The notes beneath the pieces are model-generated. The model worked only from the letters and a program-made list of their open reading frames with translations. It had not been told where the DNA came from and ran no database searches. 8,436 nucleotides of DNA from Chloroflexota bacterium (lineage in GTDB: Bacteria > Chloroflexota > UBA6077): assembly GCA_021788565.1 (NCBI GenBank), contig JAJYKO010000191.1, positions 1-8,436 of the forward strand, read 5' to 3'. Positions 1 through 5,719 of this stretch are shown here, in pieces. The first letter of the stretch is position 1; the number at the start of each line of letters is the position of its first letter. The position numbers and the translations under genes are program-made.

Positions 1-948
1 TTCCTCGAGGAGCGGCTTCAGAACTACCGCCCTGAAACCGTGGTTGTCCCTGCCAGACGGCGTGGCACCGACGCCAGTCCCGACGATCCACTTATCCTGG
101 CTCCTATGCTGGGGGCGAACGTCATCTTCGCAGGTCCAGGCAGTCCGAGCTATGCGGTGAGACAGCTGGATGGCAGCCTGGCGTGGGACTACCTGCGGGC
201 CAAACATCGGCTCGGCAGCGCGGTCCTGCTGGCCAGCGCCGCCACGGTGGCGGCCGGGGTCAACTGCCTCCCGGTGTACGAGATCTACAAAGTGGGCGAA
301 GATCTCCACTGGCGTAGGGGCCTAGACCTCTTCGGTCCATATGGGCTGTCGCTGACCTTTGTTCCTCACTGGGACAATAACGAGGGGGGAGCGGAACTGG
401 ACACCAGCCGGTGTTTCATGGGAGTGGATCGCTTCCGGAAGCTGGTGGAACTGTTACCGCCGGACTCGACAATCGTGGGGATAGATGAGCACACCGCCCT
501 GGTCGTGGACCTAGAGGAGGGCGGCTGTCGGGTAATCGGGCGCGGTGGGGTCACGCTGCTGCGAGGCCGGCAGGAGGCGCGTTTCTCCGGCGGCCTAGGG
601 TTTCCAGTGGACAGGCTCGGGCCGTTTCGGCTTCCGGCCAGTGAGGACGGCATCCCTGACGACGTTTGGGGGGCTGTTCTTCAGGAGCGTGGCCCCGCAC
701 TGGACCTTGCGGCTCCTTCGACCGAGGTTGTCGACCTGCTCCGGGCCCGAAGCGAAGCGCGCGACCTGCGCGACTGGCGCGGGGCAGATGCTCTGCGGAG
801 CCGCATAGAGTCGATGGGATGGCGGGTTGTGGATACGCCGGACGGCCCGGTATTGGAGCGGGTGGCCCGGGGCGACTCGAGTTCACTTCAGAAGAAGCCA
901 TCCGCGATGGCGCGGAGCATGACCTCCGACAGTTCGGCGGGTCGCTGA
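1..948 (+). CDS. S51/class I glutamine-amidotransferase-like protein with CysRS-type C-terminal tail (5' partial)
   Basis: The reading frame is open from base 1, so the true start lies outside the window; a GTG at 40 is only an internal candidate. Residues are numbered from base 1. The first two thirds look like the peptidase S51 (cyanophycinase-like) branch of the class I glutamine amidotransferase fold. Visible are a glycine-rich turn GPGSPSY at about 45-51, LASAATVAAG at about 77-86 where S51 enzymes carry the nucleophile-elbow serine, FVPHWDN at about 120-126, and IDEHTALV at about 161-168, typical of the S51 'IDE-TAL' segment. Residues 241-288 (bases 721-864) resemble the helical C-terminus of cysteinyl-tRNA synthetase: an R-x-x-AR helix, DWRGADALR, then VVDTPDG. 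The last 27 residues are low complexity and overlap the convergent hydrolase. The elbow lacks the classic GxSxG form, so peptidase activity is uncertain. Substrate and role are unknown. Confidence 0.75.
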   Translation, partial: FLEERLQNYRPETVVVPARRRGTDASPDDPLILAPMLGANVIFAGPGSPSYAVRQLDGSLAWDYLRAKHRLGSAVLLASAATVAAGVNCLPVYEIYKVGEDLHWRRGLDLFGPYGLSLTFVPHWDNNEGGAELDTSRCFMGVDRFRKLVELLPPDSTIVGIDEHTALVVDLEEGGCRVIGRGGVTLLRGRQEARFSGGLGFPVDRLGPFRLPASEDGIPDDVWGAVLQERGPALDLAAPSTEVVDLLRARSEARDLRDWRGADALRSRIESMGWRVVDTPDGPVLERVARGDSSSLQKKPSAMARSMTSDSSAGR

Positions 949-1760
949 ACGTGGATGTCGTGGTCGGTGGACCGAAACCAGTGGACCCGGGACCTGGCCA
1001 GGCCAGCCGCCGCTCTTTCGACCTGGCGCTCCTTGAGTTGCTGCCGGGCCGAGTCCGACGAATCAGCCGCTGGGATGATCATGACGGGCTCGGTGACGTG
1101 CCCGTACAGCTGAGGCGGGTGGTGGTCCCAGAGCGCCAGCAGTATGGCCATGTGGCGGTCCAGGCTGAGCCAGGGACGCACGGTACCGTCCGGCAGCGTC
1201 TCGAAGTTCCCGAGGGTGGCTTCGATCCCTTCGTCACTCCAGTCCGGGTGTGCCTGCCGGAGGCGCGCGGCGATGTCGCCGCGGAGGTGCCCGGCCATCT
1301 GGGGCGGCTTTAACTCCACGGCGATCCTCTGCCAGGTTGCCCCTGGTCGGCTCGAGAGCTCGATGAAGCCGCCATCCACAAGCACGAGTCCCCGGGACAG
1401 CCCTGGGTAGCGCGCGGCGAACTCCAGCACGACGTTGCCGCCCCACGACTGGCCGGCGAGGATGGGCTTTCCGCGCAAAGAGAGGGAAACCAGCAGGTCG
1501 CGTAGATCCGTCGTCACCTCCTGGAAGCCGTATCCCTGCGTCGGCTTGTCACTGAGGCCATGGCCTCGCTGGTCGATGGTCATCACCTCGTGTCCCGCGG
1601 CGTTGAGAATTCGGGCTACGGCTTCCCACGTCAGGCTGTTGGAGGCCAGGCCGTGCAGAAGCACGAACGGGACGCCCTCCCCGTGCCAGCGGCGCACGTG
1701 AAGTCGGATGTCGCCGACGGGGATCCATTCGTCCTGTCCTGCCAGGGGTTGAGCGCGCAT
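888..1760 (-). CDS. alpha/beta hydrolase
   Basis: Probable cytoplasmic serine hydrolase or esterase of the alpha/beta hydrolase fold, 290 residues from the chosen start, a usual length. The ATG at 1760 is preferred because GGAGGT (minus strand, 1773-1768) lies 7 nt upstream; an upstream in-frame GTG at 1775 overlaps that ribosome site. Counting from the 1775 GTG (subtract 5 for the chosen start), the oxyanion-hole motif HGLASNS is at 41-47, the strand DQRGHG at 68-73, and the nucleophile elbow GQSWGG at 108-113 with Ser110. Asp238 is a likely acid and His272 in TDHDIH the likely base. A lid-like helical stretch covers about 140-220. No signal peptide is visible. Substrate cannot be predicted; such proteins include lactonases, epoxide hydrolase relatives and C-C hydrolases. 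It follows the DUF4342 gene on the same strand after a 170-nt gap with a hairpin, so it may be separately transcribed. Confidence 0.88.
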   Translation of the reverse strand: MRAQPLAGQDEWIPVGDIRLHVRRWHGEGVPFVLLHGLASNSLTWEAVARILNAAGHEVMTIDQRGHGLSDKPTQGYGFQEVTTDLRDLLVSLSLRGKPILAGQSWGGNVVLEFAARYPGLSRGLVLVDGGFIELSSRPGATWQRIAVELKPPQMAGHLRGDIAARLRQAHPDWSDEGIEATLGNFETLPDGTVRPWLSLDRHMAILLALWDHHPPQLYGHVTEPVMIIPAADSSDSARQQLKERQVERAAAGLARSRVHWFRSTDHDIHVQRPAELSEVMLRAIADGFF

Positions 1761-1881
1761 GTTCATAACCTCCACGATGTGCCTTGCAGAGTGCGGGCCA
1801 GTGCCGGCGGTGAGGCAGTGCCAACGGTAGCGCGATTGCTTTCAGCCCATGGCTAGCCTGATTCAGACATAGCCTCATAGC

Positions 1882-1915
1882 ACAGAGCCTGGGTCAGGGG
1901 CGGCCCAGACTCTGT
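1882..1915 (-). terminator. 12-bp hairpin after the DUF4342 gene
   Basis: ACAGAGCCTGGG at 1882-1893 pairs with CCCAGACTCTGT at 1904-1915 (12 pairs, one G-U type, loop of 10). It sits just after the DUF4342 stop on the minus strand and before the hydrolase. There is no T-run on either side, so it is a weak or factor-dependent terminator candidate, or a processing hairpin. Confidence 0.4.
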
Positions 1916-1930
1916 TCTGGCGCGAAATTC

Positions 1931-2206
1931 CTACTCAGCCGGCGGGCTTGGGGGCTCCACGTCGCGTTCGACCGCGATGGTGCAGTCCGTCACCAGGGCC
2001 GCGAAGGCTCCGAGGGCCGCCGCTATCGGGGCTATCAGCACGCCCACGGCTACTACCGTGAGAGGCAGCTCGAGGAGAGTCCGTCCCTCCTGTCGTACCT
2101 GAATGCGGCGGATGTTGCCCTCGTGGACAAGCTGCTTCACCGTATCCACCAGCTGCGCACCAGAGACCTTGAACTCCTCCCAGATGGGTCCAGTCCTGTC
2201 GGTCAT
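1931..2206 (-). CDS. DUF4342 domain-containing small protein
   Basis: A 91-residue protein recognised as DUF4342 from the N-terminal pattern WEEFKVSG (9-16), the helix QLVDTVKQLVHEGN (18-31), the strand RRIQV, and LLELPLTV (44-51). The last leads into one long hydrophobic segment (about 49-73) and a terminal TDCTIAVER. The family has no assigned function that I know of. In annotated proteins the N-terminal part can accompany a UBA-like helix, which I do not see distinctly here. The hydrophobic segment suggests membrane association or oligomer packing; this is inference. The acidic, proline-rich end (EPPSPPAE) is variable. The ATG at 2206 is chosen because AAAGGAG lies 8 nt upstream; a GTG at 2215 directly abuts that ribosome site and is rejected. 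It lies between the hydrolase and hsp20 on the same strand, with wide gaps. Confidence 0.85.
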   Translation of the reverse strand: MTDRTGPIWEEFKVSGAQLVDTVKQLVHEGNIRRIQVRQEGRTLLELPLTVVAVGVLIAPIAAALGAFAALVTDCTIAVERDVEPPSPPAE

Positions 2207-2300
2207 AGCAAACACTCCTTTCGCGTGCTATCCGGCCGGGCACTTTCACTTCACAATATGTAGACACCCTTCGGCGGACTCAGGTTTCGCTTCCCCGTCA

Positions 2301-2327
2301 GTAGGAGCCGCCTCCCGGCGGGCGAAC
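2301..2327 (+). repeat. REP-like palindromic unit, copy 1
   Basis: Starts GTAGGAGCCG, holds a small stem (CCGCC, loop TCCC, GGCGG) and ends GGCGAAC. The same start and end, at nearly the same spacing (27 versus 26 nt), recur at 8154-8179 in the same orientation. The layout GTAGGAGC-stem-GCGAA is that of REP sequences known from pseudomonads and other bacteria. It lies in the gap between hsp20 and the DUF4342 gene, the usual location for REPs. Confidence 0.55.
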
Positions 2328-2359
2328 GTCCCCCTCCAACATGTGGGCCTTCGCCTGGA

Positions 2360-2421
2360 TCCTGGAATCGAGGCTTCAGCCGGTCGTCCGGGTATTACCC
2401 GCTAAAGCGTCGATTCCAGGA
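2360..2421. repeat. 62-bp palindromic element with internal hairpins
   Basis: Perfect 12-bp inverted repeat TCCTGGAATCGA (2360-2371) and TCGATTCCAGGA (2410-2421). The 38 nt inside carry two smaller hairpins: GGCT-tc-AGCC at 2372-2381 and CGGGT-att-ACCCG at 2389-2401. A folded strand would be a three-way junction. It begins 25 nt past the hsp20 stop, so it might also stop or stabilise that transcript, but no T-run follows. No target-site duplication is clear. Confidence 0.6.
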
Positions 2422-2445
2422 CGCCAGTAAACGTGTGACCTAGCC

Positions 2446-2898
2446 CTAGCTGCTGGTCTTGACCTGGATGCGCTTCGATTGGTAGGCCGGCGCCTTCGGC
2501 AGGGTCAGATGGAGCACGCCATGGTTGAAGGTGGCATCCACGCTGTTGGCATCGATCTCCGCGGGGAGGGTGATAGTGCGCGTGAACTCGCCGCTGGTGA
2601 TCTCCTGCAGAAGGTACTTGCGTCCCTCTTGCTGCCCAGGATTGGCTATGGTGCCCCTGATGGTCAGGGTGTTCCCCTGCAGAGAGATGTCCACGTCATC
2701 GGGCTTCACCCCGGGTAGGGTGGCGTCCACCACGTAGTTGTTGCCCTCCTCGTAGACGTCCATGGTGAACCCGGTTCCCATCCCTCCGGAGAGCCAGGTA
2801 GGTCCGAAGAAGTTCTCGTCGAACATGCGGTCCACGACGTCACGGAAGGTGGTCGTAGGTCTCGCTTGCCGCCAGGGAGACAATCCTGTGTTTGCCAT
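2446..2898 (-). CDS. hsp20: Hsp20/alpha-crystallin family small heat-shock protein
   Basis: ATP-independent holdase chaperone that binds unfolding proteins and forms large oligomers in the cytoplasm. The 150-residue length is typical. The N-terminal arm (1-43) contains the SPWR and FRDVVDRMFDENFF pattern common in bacterial class A proteins. The alpha-crystallin domain spans about 44-135: MDVYEEGNNYVVDATLPGVK (46-65), the LTIRG strand, GEFTRTITLP (103-112), and the signature ATFNHGVLHLTLPK (122-135). The C-terminal tail has the I-x-V anchor RIQVK at 143-147. The ATG at 2898 is fixed by AGGAGGTG (minus strand, 2914-2907) 8 nt upstream. It is divergent from fusA across a 397-nt gap. I see no CIRCE operator; a GC hairpin lies in the upstream region at 2940-2957. 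Confidence 0.96.
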   Translation of the reverse strand: MANTGLSPWRQARPTTTFRDVVDRMFDENFFGPTWLSGGMGTGFTMDVYEEGNNYVVDATLPGVKPDDVDISLQGNTLTIRGTIANPGQQEGRKYLLQEITSGEFTRTITLPAEIDANSVDATFNHGVLHLTLPKAPAYQSKRIQVKTSS

Positions 2899-2939
2899 GC
2901 TTATTCACCTCCTGATGAAGCGTAGTCGAACTTGTTTCT

Positions 2940-2957
2940 AGCGGCGTTGCCGCCGCT
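2940..2957 (-). promoter_or_regulatory. GC-rich hairpin upstream of hsp20
   Basis: AGCGGCG (2940-2946), loop TTGC, CGCCGCT (2951-2957): seven perfect pairs, about 42 nt before the hsp20 start. It could be an operator or a 5'-UTR hairpin. It does not cover the ribosome site and is very GC-rich, so a simple RNA thermometer is not supported. I could not identify a convincing hsp20 promoter. Confidence 0.35.
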
Positions 2958-3045
2958 CATTGATGACAGCAAACATCCTGCCAGGTTTTCGTCAATCGAG
3001 CGTCTGAAAGCGGTTAGAAGTGTGTATAAAAGAACCGCGATTTCT

Positions 3046-3053
3046 GGTATACT
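3046..3053 (+). promoter_or_regulatory. Extended -10 promoter for fusA
   Basis: TGGTATACT spans 3045/3046-3053 and matches the extended -10 form TGnTATAcT. No clear -35 box lies 16-18 nt upstream, as is usual for extended -10 promoters. Expected transcription start is about 3059-3061, giving a leader of about 235 nt before the EF-G start. Confidence 0.5.
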
Positions 3054-3059
3054 TACTAC

Positions 3060-3295
3060 GTTAAATGTGACGGTTGTTTCCTGGCTGGTACGTCGGCTGT
3101 GTATGGCACGTCTCCCAGCATGGGGGGCGGCGAGACAGCCGGGCATGCGCGGGCGCTTTCTGTAGTCCGCGCCGAATACGGGCGTTTCCGCGGTCGCAAC
3201 TCAGCGAGTCAGCGGGGCCGGATCCTGTGATCCGACCCCTTTTGTTGTGTCGCAGCGGGAGCCCCGCAGCCGGGCACGGAAGGGAAAAGAGAGTC
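3060..3295 (+). promoter_or_regulatory. Structured fusA leader with possible attenuator
   Basis: Several pairings occur in series. CGGCTGT (3094-3100) pairs with ACAGCCG (3135-3141), enclosing a 9-pair hairpin 3109-3117/3121-3129 with wobbles. GCGCGG (3147-3152) pairs with CCGCGC (3167-3172). A terminator-like stem lies at 3214-3239. GCGGG (3255-3259) pairs with CCCGC (3263-3267) just before the ribosome-site region. An ATG at 3103 opens a 20-codon frame ending at TAG 3165, but it has no good ribosome site. No known riboswitch class was recognised. It could be a cis-regulatory leader, or a short RNA ending near 3245. Confidence 0.4.
3214..3243 (+). terminator. Terminator-like stem inside the fusA leader
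   Basis: GGGGCCGGATC (3214-3224) pairs with GATCCGACCCC (3229-3239) around a 4-nt loop, 11 positions with one C-A mismatch, and is followed by TTTTGTTGTG. The form is that of an intrinsic terminator, yet it lies about 55 nt before the EF-G start and no gene ends upstream on this strand. GCGGGGC (3212-3218) can instead pair with GCCCCGC (3261-3267), which would break the stem. Confidence 0.5.
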
Positions 3296-5374
3296 TTGGC
3301 AGACAACGTACAGTTACGGAAGACACGCAACATCGGGATCATCGCGCACATCGACGCCGGCAAGACGACCACCACCGAGCGGATACTGTTTTACACCGGC
3401 CGGATTTACAAGATCGGCGAGGTTCACGACGGTACCGCCGTGATGGACTGGATGGAGCAGGAGCGCGAGCGGGGTATCACCATCACCTCTGCCGCCACCA
3501 CGGCATCCTGGCGCGATCACCGAATCAACATCATCGACACTCCGGGGCACGTGGACTTCACGGTCGAGGTCGAGCGCTCTCTGCGGGTGCTGGACGGCGG
3601 CGTCGTCGTGTTCGACGCGGTCGCCGGCGTGGAGCCGCAGTCCGAGACCGTTTGGCGGCAGGCCGATAGGTACGACGTACCCCGCATCTGCTTCGTCAAC
3701 AAGATGGATCGCCGCGGCGCCGACCTGGACAGGACGATCGGCATGATCGAGAGCCGCCTGGGCGCCCGTCCAGCACTGCTCCAGCTTCCCATCGGACAGG
3801 AGGATTCCTTCCGAGGTTTGGTCGATCTGCTGGAGATGCAGGAAATCATCTTCACCGGCGATGCCGCGGAACCGTTCACCACTGGACCCGTGTCCGACGA
3901 CATGCTCGACGAGGCCAGGGCCCGCCGCGAGCAGCTGGTGGAGCGGATAGCCGAGACCTCCGACGAGTTGATCATGCTCTACCTTGAGGGCGAGGGGATC
4001 TCGGTCAATCAGCTGAGGGCGGCCCTCCGCGAGGCCGCCGTGACTGGCAAGCTGGTCCCGGTCCTGTGCGGGAGCGCACTGAAGAACAAGGGGATCCACC
4101 AGGTGCTGGACGCCGTGGTGGACTACCTGCCGTCGCCCGTGGACGTGCCGCCAGTGGCGGGGATTCGCCCCGACAGTGAGGAGCCGGAGGCGCGCATCGC
4201 CAGCGAAGATGAGCCGTTCTCCGCGCTGGTTTTCAAGATCGTCGCCGATCCGTTTGTGGGGCGGCTGTCCTACTTCAGGGTCTACTCCGGCAAGCTGACC
4301 GCCGGCTCCTACGTGTTCAACGCGTCGAAGGGCCAGAGGGAGCGGATCGGACGGCTGCTGAAGATGCACGCCAACCATCGTGAGGACGTGAACGAAGTTG
4401 CCGCCGGGGATATCGCCGCCGTCGTGGGACTGAAACACAGCGTGACCGGCGACACCCTCTGCGACGAGCAGAGCCCGATCGTCCTCGAGGCGATCAAGTT
4501 CCCGGAGCCGGTCATTTCTGTGGCCATCGAGCCGGCGACCAAGGCCGACCAGGACAAGATGGCGACGGCGCTGGGCCGCCTCGCGGAGGAAGATCCGACT
4601 TTCCGAGTGCGCACCGACACGGAAACGGGCCAAACTTTGATTTCCGGAATGGGCGAGTTGCACCTGGAAGTGATCGTCGACCGGATGATGCGCGAGTTCA
4701 AGGTGAACGCCCGTGTGGGCACCCCGCAGGTGGCTTACCGGGAGACCATCACGCGGCAGGCGAAGGCAGAAGGGCGGTTCGTCCGGCAGACGGGCGGCCA
4801 CGGTCAGTTCGGCGATGTGTGGATCGAGGTGGACCCGCTGCCCCCGGCATCGGGCTTCGAGTTCGTCAACAAGGTCGTGGGCGGCGCTATTCCCAGGGAG
4901 TACATCCCGGCCGTGCAGGCTGGGTGCAAAGAAGCGATGGAGGCCGGTGTCCTCGCCGGGTACCCTATGGTGGACATACGCGCCATCCTCGTGGACGGAG
5001 ACTACCACGAGGTCGACTCCTCCGAGATGGCCTTTAAGATCGCGGGCTCGATGGGCTTCAAGAACGCGGTTCAGAAGGCCGGGCTCCAACTGCTGGAGCC
5101 GGTGATGAAGGTCGAGGTCGTGATCGCCGAGGAGCTGCTGGGAGACGTGATGGGCGACCTGAGCTCGAGGCGTGCCCAGATCCAGGGCATGGATGGCAAG
5201 GGCGAGATGCAGGCGGTGCGGGCGCTGGTCCCGATGGCCGAGATGTTCGGCTACGCCACGCAGCTGCGGTCCATCACTCACGGGCGCGGGAGCTACACCA
5301 TGGAGTTCTCGCACTACGAGGCCGTGCCGACCAACGTGAGCAGGGCGATCCTGGAGCAGGCCCGCGACAAGTAG
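3296..5374 (+). CDS. fusA: Translation elongation factor G
   Basis: GTPase that drives ribosomal translocation and, with ribosome recycling factor, subunit splitting. From a TTG at 3296 it has 692 residues, the normal length. The G domain shows the P-loop AHIDAGKT (17-24), switch [12 protein letters not shown] (59-69), DTPGH (81-85) and NKMD (135-138). Domain II, domain III (with [14 protein letters not shown]), domain IV with the GGHGQFGDV loop, and domain V (ending with [13 protein letters not shown]) follow in order with no gap. TTG is chosen because the family begins just before the [11 protein letters not shown] block and no ATG or GTG lies nearby; GGAAGGGA (3278-3285) is 10 nt upstream. 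The open frame continues back to 3074, but that part is arginine- and cysteine-rich with no EF-G similarity. Neighbours are not rpsL, rpsG or tuf, so it is outside the usual str operon. Whether it is the only EF-G or a paralogue cannot be told here. Confidence 0.97.
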   Translation: MADNVQLRKTRNIGIIAHIDAGKTTTTERILFYTGRIYKIGEVHDGTAVMDWMEQERERGITITSAATTASWRDHRINIIDTPGHVDFTVEVERSLRVLDGGVVVFDAVAGVEPQSETVWRQADRYDVPRICFVNKMDRRGADLDRTIGMIESRLGARPALLQLPIGQEDSFRGLVDLLEMQEIIFTGDAAEPFTTGPVSDDMLDEARARREQLVERIAETSDELIMLYLEGEGISVNQLRAALREAAVTGKLVPVLCGSALKNKGIHQVLDAVVDYLPSPVDVPPVAGIRPDSEEPEARIASEDEPFSALVFKIVADPFVGRLSYFRVYSGKLTAGSYVFNASKGQRERIGRLLKMHANHREDVNEVAAGDIAAVVGLKHSVTGDTLCDEQSPIVLEAIKFPEPVISVAIEPATKADQDKMATALGRLAEEDPTFRVRTDTETGQTLISGMGELHLEVIVDRMMREFKVNARVGTPQVAYRETITRQAKAEGRFVRQTGGHGQFGDVWIEVDPLPPASGFEFVNKVVGGAIPREYIPAVQAGCKEAMEAGVLAGYPMVDIRAILVDGDYHEVDSSEMAFKIAGSMGFKNAVQKAGLQLLEPVMKVEVVIAEELLGDVMGDLSSRRAQIQGMDGKGEMQAVRALVPMAEMFGYATQLRSITHGRGSYTMEFSHYEAVPTNVSRAILEQARDK

Positions 5375-5396
5375 GATCAGAACGGCAGTTGGATGG

Positions 5397-5431
5397 GCGG
5401 CCGGTCGGAGACGACCGGCCGCTTTGTGTTT
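5397..5431 (+). terminator. Intrinsic terminator of fusA
   Basis: Perfect 11-bp stem GCGGCCGGTCG (5397-5407) and CGACCGGCCGC (5412-5422), loop GAGA, then TTTGTGTTT. It lies 23 nt past the EF-G stop, which supports a monocistronic fusA unit. Confidence 0.93.
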
Positions 5432-5481
5432 GACGCATCTCGTTTGCGCTCGGAGAATGCGGGATACGAAGTTCGGCCAGC

Positions 5482-5560
5482 AGCCCTGAAAGGGCGACAC
5501 GTGTCAGCCCTGGGCCGCCCCTTCAGGGCTCACCTCTAGGATCTGGCCTATTCCCAGGGC
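5482..5560. repeat. Intergenic palindromic repeat-like element
   Basis: AGCCCTGAAAGGGCG (5482-5496) and CGCCCCTTCAGGGCT (5516-5530) form a 15-position inverted repeat with one mismatch. Between them sits the perfect palindrome GACACGTGTC (5496-5505). A second, competing stem pairs GCCCTGGG (5507-5514) with CCCAGGGC (5553-5560). Such nested CCCTGAA/TTCAGGG hairpins resemble dispersed REP-like repeats I recall from other bacteria. Only one copy is in the window, so repetition is unproven. Confidence 0.5.
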
Positions 5561-5584
5561 GCCGCCCGGCCGCTGTCTTGTATC

Positions 5585-5613
5585 TTGACTGGGCATGCTG
5601 TGGCATGTAAGAT
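5585..5613 (+). promoter_or_regulatory. Sigma70-type promoter of the aldolase gene
   Basis: TTGACT (5585-5590), a 17-nt spacer, then TAAGAT (5608-5613). Start expected near 5620, giving a 100-nt leader. The spacer holds an inverted repeat CATGC-tgtg-GCATG (5594-5607), and two ATATAT boxes lie downstream around 5624-5645, so a regulator may bind here. Confidence 0.75.
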
Positions 5614-5719
5614 GCGCGAAAGGATATATCATTATGCCATATATTCTTACCACCCCTATTCGCAGTCACTCACTGGCATTGACGCTGGAGCCCCCTAACG
5701 AAGAGGAGGAACCATTCAT

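Noticed and set aside
666..1313. 215-codon open frame on the plus strand
   Set aside because: It overlaps the S51-like gene in another frame and is antisense to the hydrolase. Its composition is that of a shadow frame.
1761..1775. Upstream GTG start for the hydrolase
   Set aside because: It overlaps the GGAGGT ribosome site that is properly spaced from the ATG at 1760.
2899..3060. CIRCE operator upstream of hsp20
   Set aside because: No TTAGCACTC-N9-GAGTGCTAA pattern is present; only a GC hairpin at 2940-2957 was found.
3060..3245. 6S RNA, tmRNA or SRP RNA in the fusA leader
   Set aside because: The length would fit 6S RNA, but the two ends do not pair and no diagnostic SRP or tmRNA segments are seen.
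3074..3295. N-terminal extension of EF-G
   Set aside because: The frame is open, but the translation has no EF-G similarity. It spans the structured leader, and the family begins at the TTG at 3296.
3314..5500. 728-codon open frame on the minus strand
   Set aside because: It lies wholly opposite EF-G. It is histidine-, leucine- and arginine-rich with no family pattern, as expected from a GC-rich antisense frame.
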